From positions 1-5,015 of the forward strand of contig JAICEV010000285.1 of assembly GCA_025923975.1 (NCBI GenBank): a stretch of 5,015 nt of DNA. Reading direction: 5' to 3'. The DNA comes from Propionibacteriaceae bacterium (GTDB lineage: Bacteria > Actinomycetota > Actinomycetes > Propionibacteriales > Propionibacteriaceae). Positions 1-5,015 of the stretch are shown piece after piece. Each line of letters starts with the position of its first letter. The first letter of the stretch is position 1. Under the pieces are notes generated by a model that saw only the letters and a program-made list of their open reading frames with translations, ran no database searches and was not told where the DNA came from. A program made the position numbers and the translations under genes.

Positions 1-1417
1 CGCGGTACTGACCACCTCGGGCACAGCGACGGCGAACCTGCACCCGGCGGTGCTGGAGGCCTGGCATGCACACGTGCCGTTGATCGTGATCACCGCCAGT
101 CGACCACGCTCAGTGATCAACACCGGATCCAACCAGACTACTGATCAAGATCAGCTGTTCGGTCGACAGGTGCGTGGCTTCGCCGCCCTGTCAGATGAGG
201 TTCTTGATCATCGGACCTGGCGCTTCGAGATCGCCCGCATTGTGACGGCGGCCACCGGGTCACGGACCCGGACGCCCGGGCCGGTGCAGCTGAATGTCGA
301 GTTCAGTGAACCGCTGGTGCCGGCGGAATCTGCCTGGCCGCCGCCAGCTCCGGAACTAACGATCACCTCATCGGATGCGCCCGCGGAACCGATGGCACTC
401 TCCGACGGTGCTCAGACGGTGATCGTCGCCGGAGACTGCCGGCCCGATATAGGCGCCGGCGTCGCTGACCTTGCCGCTGAAGCCGCGGTTCCCCTCTTTG
501 CTGAGCCGTCGAGTAATGCGCGCTGCGGTGAAGCAGCATTGTCAACGTATCGGCTGCTGCTTTCATCGACGCTTGCCGAGGAGATCGAGCGTGTCGTGGT
601 CTTCGGCCGGCCGACACTGTCCCGGCCGGTCACTCAGCTGCTCTCTCGTGACGACATTGAGCTTGTTGTGGTCTCTGCGTATGCGGACTGGATCGACCCG
701 GGTCGTGCTGCCTCCTTGGTAACGGATGCTGTGAGGCTGCCGGACCCGCGCGATCGTGGCTGGTTGGAAGCCTGGCGGGACGCGGACAGGGTGGTGCGGG
801 TGCGCCTCGACGCCCTGCTGGCGGCGCAGCCGTACTTCACTGGCCCGGGGTTGGCGGCAGCCGTTTGGTCCGCTCTTGACGCTGACGATGTCCTCTTCGC
901 GGGTTCCTCCAGCCCAATCCGCGATCTCGACCTCGCGCCGGTCAATCCGGCACCTCCTCTGGTCTATGCCAATCGAGGACTCTCGGGGATCGACGGCAAT
1001 GTCTCTACCGCCGCCGGCCTTGCGCTCGCCCTGGAACGACCGACCCATGCGCTGATCGGTGACCTGACTGCCCTGCATGACGCAACTGGCCTGGTGATCG
1101 GACGCGAGGAGCCGCGGCCGGATCTCAGGCTGGTGGTCGCGAACGATGACGGCGGCAGCATCTTCGCAACATTGGAGCAGGGGCTACCTGCTCATATGGG
1201 TGCCTTCGAGCGACTGTTCGGCACCCCGGTGGGAGTGCAATTTGAGGCCTTGGCCACCGCCGCAGCCATCGGTTACCGGCGGGTACAGACCGCCGACGAG
1301 CTGGCCGAGGTGCTGGCGGAGCCACCGGTTGGGGTGGAGCTTGTCGATGCCGTCATCGATCGCGCCCACCGCCGTACCCTGGACCGGGAGATCACTGCGC
1401 TCGCAGCCACGCTCTGA
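1..1417 (+). CDS. menD: MenD, 2-succinyl-5-enolpyruvyl-6-hydroxy-3-cyclohexene-1-carboxylate synthase (5' end missing)
   Basis: A thiamine-diphosphate enzyme of menaquinone synthesis. It joins isochorismate and 2-oxoglutarate, with loss of CO2, to give SEPHCHC, and acts in the cytosol. The frame is open from base 2, before any start codon, so the gene is cut by the window edge. 471 residues are visible; the family is about 550-580 long, so roughly 80-100 N-terminal residues are absent, including the catalytic Glu region. Recognisable blocks are TSGTA at 14-28, NQTTDQ at 131-148, SSSPIRDLD at 905-931, NRGLSGIDG at 971-997, and the C-terminal ThDP/Mg motif, GDLTALHD from 1058 followed by NDDGGSIF from 1142. 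The GTG at 50 is internal, because conserved MenD sequence lies upstream of it. The last 26 bp overlap the convergent nuclease gene. I see no frameshift or missing motif. The assignment is firm. Confidence 0.96.
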   Translation, partial: AVLTTSGTATANLHPAVLEAWHAHVPLIVITASRPRSVINTGSNQTTDQDQLFGRQVRGFAALSDEVLDHRTWRFEIARIVTAATGSRTRTPGPVQLNVEFSEPLVPAESAWPPPAPELTITSSDAPAEPMALSDGAQTVIVAGDCRPDIGAGVADLAAEAAVPLFAEPSSNARCGEAALSTYRLLLSSTLAEEIERVVVFGRPTLSRPVTQLLSRDDIELVVVSAYADWIDPGRAASLVTDAVRLPDPRDRGWLEAWRDADRVVRVRLDALLAAQPYFTGPGLAAAVWSALDADDVLFAGSSSPIRDLDLAPVNPAPPLVYANRGLSGIDGNVSTAAGLALALERPTHALIGDLTALHDATGLVIGREEPRPDLRLVVANDDGGSIFATLEQGLPAHMGAFERLFGTPVGVQFEALATAAAIGYRRVQTADELAEVLAEPPVGVELVDAVIDRAHRRTLDREITALAATL

Positions 1418-3170
1418 CCTGGCTGGTGGCGATCACGTCGTCCTCGTTGTACTCCAGCACCCGGCGTCGGGCTCGCCCCCGCAACTCAGCAGTCTCACCA
1501 TGTACCGCCTCGGCGAACCACCGCTGCGAATTCAGCCCTCCTGGATCGTCGTCGCGCCAGCTGAAACCCACATGCCGTGCCATCAGTTTGAGTCCGAGCC
1601 CGCTGACCCCGAAGTAGTGCGCCTTGACGATCTCGAGTAGGTCGACGAAATGCTCCTCCGCGTACGCCGCCGCCCAACCGAACAACTCGTCCTGTTCGCG
1701 GTTCGCAAGCTCGCTGATCTTGGCGACTTCGTAGCCGCTGTAGTGGAACACAACGACCGACGGGGTGGATTCGACGACGCTGCGCAGCCAGGTGAACGCG
1801 TCGGCAGCCAGTGCCGCCTCGCTACGATCGTCAAGATCATCAAACCGGCTGAACTCGTGGTAGACGGCGGCCTTGTCACCTGCCTGCTGGACCAGGAATC
1901 CCCACAGGTAGATTCGGCCATCCGCCGAGCTCTCAATGTCCAGATCGATCTCTAGGTCGGCCTGCGGCATTTCGATCGGTCCGGCGGTTTCGCGATCAAA
2001 GGAAGTGCCTTCCAGCAGCATCCGGGCCCGCCGTGCTGCCACCCTGATCCGGCCTTCCGCTCCCTCTCGATGAGTGACTTCGGGCAGGTACCACTCCAGC
2101 AGCTGATCAAGATCGGCAGCAGCAAGATCGGTGATGGATGCGATACCGTGGCGCCGCAGCGTCGCAATTTCTCGCATATCCAGCGGGCTCTTATCGATGC
2201 GCAAGCTGACGTCATCGGGGTCGAGCTGGGGAAGGCAGTGCTCCCACCACTGACAGCGCGGGCATTCCTTGTTGACGATGGGCCGGACCAACAGCTCCGG
2301 ATCGCGGTCGGGGCGACCCGTCTGTTGCTGCGCAACGGCCGCGATCTTCATCCGGAATGAGTGCTCGTAGTCGTAGTGCTCGAGGAAGTTGCGCAGCCGC
2401 CAGCCATCCGGGCTGCTGCGCGAGAAGGTCCGCACTTGCGGCTCTCCTAGATCGGCCCAGACCACTACCGGTGCTTCGAAAAGCTCATCGGTCCCGATGA
2501 TGCCCGCGAGCGCCGGCTGCGCGCCGAACCCGCATGCTTCCAGCATGCGGTGGTAATGGGCCAGCTGAAGAAAGTCAGACGCTCGGCTGCCGACCCGCAG
2601 CTCGTACCCTGAGATGCTGAAGGCTGCCCCAGCACTGGGGTCGGTCAAAGTCGAGTAGCGCAGCATCCGCGGTTCTTCGGCGTTGTCGTCTGCCGGCCGC
2701 GATCGCACGATAATTCTGTGCCACTTCACTTCCACCGGGTGGTAGGCGGGTGAGCGGTCGCCAGTGTCGACGCTCCGTACCAACAGATCAGGCGAGCCCA
2801 CCCGGTGACCGGAAAGATCAACAGGCAGGCGGCCGCCGATGATCACTTGAGCTCCGGAGCTCATGGCCCTGAGACAGGCTTCGACCTGCACCTCGGGCGT
2901 GTTGGAGGACAGTGGCCGAAGATCGACGACTCGTCCGCGGCAGGAGGTGATCAGCTGCTCCAGCACTGCCGCCTCGAATTGCGCACCACCGTCGAACAGC
3001 TCGGCGAGTGCTTCGTTGGCCTCGACCGACGCTCCCTCACTTGGAGCCTGCAGGACAACAGTGGGGTTGAAGGCGTTCTGGGTCTTGACTGGACAGCTGC
3101 GAGCGGCGTACGCGTCGAGCACTACTGTCCCGGGCGGTGCCGTTACGGCCGTTGCCTCCAGATTGATCAT
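1392..3170 (-). CDS. TM0106-type RecB-like nuclease with C-terminal RNase H-like exonuclease domain
   Basis: A 592-residue protein with two nuclease folds. The N-terminal half carries PD-(D/E)XK RecB-family motifs: SPDLL (Asp128), PVEVKWH (Glu147, Lys149) and the Q-x3-Y motif (Gln202, Tyr206). Cys26 in SCPVK and a Cys303-x2-Cys306-x5-Cys312 cluster are spaced like the Fe-S staple of AddB and Cas4 nucleases. Around residues 335-355 (LRRHGIASITDLA) there is a helix-hairpin-helix-like stretch. Residues 405-592 resemble the YprB/RNase_H_2 domain: DIE (Asp411, Glu413), VVVFHYSGYE (471-480, with Glu481 next), SGLGLKLM (523-530) and a terminal YNEDDV (574-579). ATG 3170 is chosen because it overlaps the menG stop as ATGA; a 16-residue longer start at 3218 lies inside menG and adds nothing family-like. 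No good ribosome binding site precedes 3170, which fits translational coupling. A DNA repair or processing role is inferred; substrate unknown. No helicase domain is present. Confidence 0.88.
   Translation of the reverse strand: MINLEATAVTAPPGTVVLDAYAARSCPVKTQNAFNPTVVLQAPSEGASVEANEALAELFDGGAQFEAAVLEQLITSCRGRVVDLRPLSSNTPEVQVEACLRAMSSGAQVIIGGRLPVDLSGHRVGSPDLLVRSVDTGDRSPAYHPVEVKWHRIIVRSRPADDNAEEPRMLRYSTLTDPSAGAAFSISGYELRVGSRASDFLQLAHYHRMLEACGFGAQPALAGIIGTDELFEAPVVVWADLGEPQVRTFSRSSPDGWRLRNFLEHYDYEHSFRMKIAAVAQQQTGRPDRDPELLVRPIVNKECPRCQWWEHCLPQLDPDDVSLRIDKSPLDMREIATLRRHGIASITDLAAADLDQLLEWYLPEVTHREGAEGRIRVAARRARMLLEGTSFDRETAGPIEMPQADLEIDLDIESSADGRIYLWGFLVQQAGDKAAVYHEFSRFDDLDDRSEAALAADAFTWLRSVVESTPSVVVFHYSGYEVAKISELANREQDELFGWAAAYAEEHFVDLLEIVKAHYFGVSGLGLKLMARHVGFSWRDDDPGGLNSQRWFAEAVHGETAELRGRARRRVLEYNEDDVIATSQVRAWLRAQ
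2530..2550. repeat. Perfect inverted repeat inside the nuclease gene
   Basis: Two 8-bp arms (CCGCATGC and GCATGCGG) are separated by 5 bases, so DNA or mRNA could form a GC-rich hairpin. It lies in the codons for HRMLEACG (residues 207-214), just after the Q-x3-Y motif. No T-run follows on either strand, so it does not look like an intrinsic terminator. It may be chance in GC-rich coding sequence. Confidence 0.4.
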
Positions 3171-3895
3171 GACCGGGCCCGATGTAGGGCGACAATGCCG
3201 CCGGACAGATTGCGCCACTCAACGTCTCGCCAGCCGCACTGCTCAATCACGGTGGCCAAACCCTGTTGGTCGGGCCACGCCTGGATCGACTCGGCCAGGT
3301 ACTCATACGCAGCGGGATTCGAGGAGACCAGCGTGGCGATTCTGGGTAGGGCAGCAACCAGGTAGTTGGAGTAGAGGGTGCGAAACGGGGTCCAGGTGGG
3401 CGTAGAGAACTCGCAGACGACGAGTGCGCCGCCCGGCTTGATCACGCGCCGCATTTCTGTCAGGGCAGCTGCGGCGTCCTCGACATTGCGGAGTCCAAAG
3501 GAAATGGTGACTGCATCGAAGCTGGCATCGGCGTACGGCAGCTGGAGAGCGTCCGCGGCGACGAAGCTCAAACCTGGCCGGCGTTGCTTGCCGATCAGCA
3601 ACATGCCGAGGGACAAATCGGTCGGAATGACGGTCGCGCCCCGCTCGGCAAACGGCTCACTCGACGTCCCTGTGCCAGCTGCCATATCCAAGATCAACTG
3701 CCCGGGTCGCGGTGCGACGGCCTGGACTACCTCTCGACGCCACGCCCGATCTTGGCCCAGCGAGAGCACATCGTTTGCCAGGTCGTAGCGCGCGGCCACG
3801 CGGTCGAACATCGCGGCAATCTCGCCGTGCCGCTTGTCCAGCGTGGCTCGGGTCGAACCGGCCCCGTCAATACCGGCAGAGTCAGCATCAGGCAC
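3167..3895 (-). CDS. menG: Demethylmenaquinone methyltransferase (MenG/UbiE family)
   Basis: An S-adenosylmethionine-dependent C-methyltransferase that turns demethylmenaquinone into menaquinone, the last step of the pathway, probably at the membrane surface. The 242-residue length matches the family (about 230-250). Visible signatures: the first UbiE signature YDLANDVLSLGQDRAW from residue 37, SAM motif I ILDMAAGTG (68-76), acidic residue Asp93 in PTDLS, VTISFGLRNV (129-138), the second UbiE signature RVIKPGGALVVCEFS (150-164), SSNPAAYEYLAESI (191-204) and WRNLSGGIVALH (227-238). The start is GTG 3895, the only plausible in-frame start near the conserved region; a weak CAGG lies 8 bases upstream. 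It leaves about 17 residues before the usual RATLDK beginning. A longer frame to 4123 runs through the divergent gene and is rejected. Its stop overlaps the nuclease start (ATGA). It serves the same pathway as menD but is on the opposite strand. Confidence 0.95.
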   Translation of the reverse strand: MPDADSAGIDGAGSTRATLDKRHGEIAAMFDRVAARYDLANDVLSLGQDRAWRREVVQAVAPRPGQLILDMAAGTGTSSEPFAERGATVIPTDLSLGMLLIGKQRRPGLSFVAADALQLPYADASFDAVTISFGLRNVEDAAAALTEMRRVIKPGGALVVCEFSTPTWTPFRTLYSNYLVAALPRIATLVSSNPAAYEYLAESIQAWPDQQGLATVIEQCGWRDVEWRNLSGGIVALHRARS

Positions 3896-3943
3896 ACCGA
3901 CAGCCTGCCATGCACCACTGACAGCACTCCTATTGTTAGCTGC
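3896..3943. promoter_or_regulatory. Divergent promoter region between menG and the DUF1801 gene
   Basis: This 48-bp gap is the only upstream space for menG (leftward) and the DUF1801 gene (rightward). On the plus strand TATTGT at 3931-3936 fits an actinobacterial -10 box (TANNNT) and would start transcription about 7 bases on, close to the GTG at 3944, suggesting a leaderless mRNA. On the minus strand the same spot reads TAACAAT, a weaker -10-like string, followed by AGGAG (3931-3927). No clear -35 hexamer is visible on either strand. The boxes are inferred by eye. Confidence 0.45.
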
Positions 3944-4288
3944 GTGGGAGTGGTTGACGACTACTTCGAAAGCCTGGACCCCGCTAGCGGGGCGGCATTC
4001 GACCGCATCCGGAGTCTGGCGTTGGAGATCGTGCCCGACGCCGAGCAGGGCACCAGCTACGGGATGGCGGCGCTCAGGTACAAGCAGAAACCACTGCTCG
4101 GTTTTACGGCAGCGAAGCGTCATCTGAGCGTCTTCCCGTTTAGTCCGCAGGTCGTCGATGGGGTACGTGACCGGCTCTCGGGATTCGAGCTTTCCAAGGG
4201 AACAATCCGGTTCACGGTGGACAAGCCGCTCGCGGCTGACGTGATAAGCGACGTTGTCCGGCTCCGCATGGCAGAGATCGATCGTTGA
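3944..4288 (+). CDS. DUF1801 (YdhG-like) domain protein
   Basis: A small soluble protein of 114 residues, made up of one DUF1801 domain. Matching features are the amphipathic start VDDYFESLDP, the core EQGTSYGMAALRYKQKPL (34-51), the following GFTAAKRHLSVFPFS (53-67), and the late SKGTIRF (84-90). Family members are sometimes called iron chaperone-like after YdhG, but the biochemical role is not established, and nothing here adds to it. The start is GTG 3944 or GTG 3950 (112 residues). Neither has a spaced Shine-Dalgarno sequence; 3944 fits a leaderless start below the TATTGT box. The open frame extends far upstream to 3584, but that part is antisense to menG and shows no family sequence. It converges on the anti-sigma gene with a 31-bp gap that holds no obvious terminator. 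Confidence 0.82.
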   Translation: MGVVDDYFESLDPASGAAFDRIRSLALEIVPDAEQGTSYGMAALRYKQKPLLGFTAAKRHLSVFPFSPQVVDGVRDRLSGFELSKGTIRFTVDKPLAADVISDVVRLRMAEIDR

Positions 4289-4319
4289 GAGAGTTCTGCG
4301 CCCCGGCCCGCATCCGCCG

Positions 4320-5015
4320 CTAGGTTGCCAGTTCGGTGACGACCTGAATCGCTGAGGGCGTTGGTTGCTGGGCTCCGCCGGCAGTCTCGATGCTGATCGC
4401 GAGGCCCGTTACCCCGCCGAGAGTCTCTCGGAAGAACTGCTTACGATCACCGCCGCCGGTCACCAGGTTGTCTGGAATTGCCTGCTCACCCTCGAGGGTC
4501 CAGAGCTGGTACGTCCTGTCGGCTCCGACGGATGGCAGGTCCTTGCCAATGAAGAGCGCTCGGTCCAGGCTCCTGGAGACCACAAAGGAGATCTGGCCTC
4601 CGTCCTTCATCGTGGCTGAATAGGTCTGGACGTCTGGGGCCGTGAGCAGTTCAGTCTCCGCCGCATGCTGAGCCACCTGCGCCTGCCGCCCCTGGACAAG
4701 CGCGTAAACCGCGCCACCCAACGCCACCGCAGCAGCCAAGACCGCCGCTGCGAGGACGGTGAGCACTCGGGTACGCCGTCGCTGCCGGCGCAGCGCCAGC
4801 TCATCGACCGGACGCTCAGGTGGGGCGGTCGCAGTCCAACCAGGTGAGGCCTTAGGTGCAGCCTCGGCTGCAGACTCCGGCGGCAGCGGCCTCACTTCAG
4901 AGATGGCAGCGAGGATCGATTCCCGTAACACCGGCGGCGGAGGCACGCTGGCGAGCAGCGGCAACTCGGCAGCCGTCTCACCGAACTCTGCAACCTCGCG
5001 ACTGCAGGCTGGGCA
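4320..5015 (-). CDS. rskA: RskA-family anti-sigma factor (N-terminus beyond window)
   Basis: A single-pass membrane protein predicted to hold an ECF sigma factor inactive until regulated proteolysis. The frame is open to the right edge: before the TTG at 4964 it continues for 17 more codons, beginning CPACSREVAEFGETAAEL. The CPAC is the end of the zinc-binding anti-sigma motif (H-x3-C-x2-C), whose His would lie outside. So 231 residues are visible and perhaps 50-80 are missing. After the zinc motif comes a Pro/Ala-rich linker, an Arg-rich stop (RRQRRRTR), one membrane helix at about 4766-4695 (VLTVLAAAVLAAAVALGGAV), then the extracytoplasmic RskA domain with YQLWTLEG, a Gly/Thr/Gly-rich stretch and the terminal GGAQQPTPSAIQVV. 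In this family the cognate sigma gene usually lies directly upstream, here to the right of the window. The family is clear; the exact sigma partner (SigK or another) is not known. Confidence 0.9.
   Translation of the reverse strand, partial: CPACSREVAEFGETAAELPLLASVPPPPVLRESILAAISEVRPLPPESAAEAAPKASPGWTATAPPERPVDELALRRQRRRTRVLTVLAAAVLAAAVALGGAVYALVQGRQAQVAQHAAETELLTAPDVQTYSATMKDGGQISFVVSRSLDRALFIGKDLPSVGADRTYQLWTLEGEQAIPDNLVTGGGDRKQFFRETLGGVTGLAISIETAGGAQQPTPSAIQVVTELAT

Noticed and set aside
79..230. Cluster of GATC sites in early menD
   Set aside because: About eight GATC occur in 150 bp, but they fall in codons for Val-Ile, Asp-Gln and similar conserved MenD residues; not evidence for an origin or SeqA-like site.
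605..630. GC-rich imperfect inverted repeat around GACACTGTC in menD
   Set aside because: The arms pair only with a bulge and it lies in coding sequence; likely chance.
563..1078. Minus-strand 171-codon open frame opposite menD
   Set aside because: It is a shadow of menD with no family-like sequence.
2805..3405. Plus-strand open frames of 180-186 codons opposite the nuclease gene
   Set aside because: They are low-complexity Arg/Ser/Thr-rich shadow frames of a clear minus-strand gene, with no recognisable domain.
3584..3943. Upstream extension of the DUF1801 frame
   Set aside because: It lies antisense to menG and shows no family sequence; the domain begins at VDDYF just after 3944.
3896..4123. 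N-terminal extension of menG (318-residue version)
   Set aside because: It is antisense to the DUF1801 gene and lacks MenG-like sequence; the conserved protein begins near RATLDK, after GTG 3895.
4289..4319. Possible bidirectional terminator between the DUF1801 gene and rskA
   Set aside because: The 31 bp are GC-rich but form no clear stem-loop and have no T-run.

Overview
The window reads as an ordinary chromosomal segment of a high-GC Gram-positive bacterium (Actinomycetota). The evidence is the high G+C content, the strong G/C bias at third codon positions, GTG starts, tightly packed genes, a classical menaquinone pathway (MenD and MenG) whose MenG resembles mycobacterial/actinobacterial forms, and an RskA-type anti-sigma factor. 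The genus cannot be named from the sequence. I see no phage, insertion sequence, CRISPR array, tRNA or rRNA.

Layout, left to right: (1) 1-1417, plus strand: menD without its N-terminus. (2) 1392-3170, minus strand: a 592-residue RecB-like nuclease of the TM0106 type, with an RNase H-like exonuclease domain at its C-terminus. It converges on menD and the two coding ends overlap by 26 bp. (3) 3167-3895, minus strand: menG (also called ubiE), whose stop overlaps the nuclease start as ATGA, so the two almost certainly form one operon in the order menG then nuclease. (4) 3896-3943: a 48-bp divergent intergenic region that should hold promoters for both sides. (5) 3944-4288, plus strand: a small DUF1801 (YdhG-like) protein. 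(6) 4289-4319: a 31-bp gap between convergent genes, with no clear terminator hairpin. (7) 4320-5015, minus strand: an RskA-family anti-sigma factor whose N-terminus lies beyond the right edge. No stretch above 50 bp lacks a gene.

Functionally, MenD (an early step: SEPHCHC synthesis from isochorismate and 2-oxoglutarate) and MenG (the last step: methylation of demethylmenaquinone) both serve menaquinone synthesis. They face each other across the nuclease gene and are not co-transcribed. The nuclease is probably a DNA repair or processing enzyme that shares a transcript with menG; a functional link to quinone synthesis is not evident. The anti-sigma factor would hold an ECF sigma factor, probably encoded just outside the window, at the membrane.

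I did not find a convincing undescribed system. The most interesting item is the nuclease: an inferred Cas4/AddB-like four-cysteine Fe-S staple around a PD-(D/E)XK core, joined to a second nuclease domain and translationally coupled to a quinone methyltransferase.
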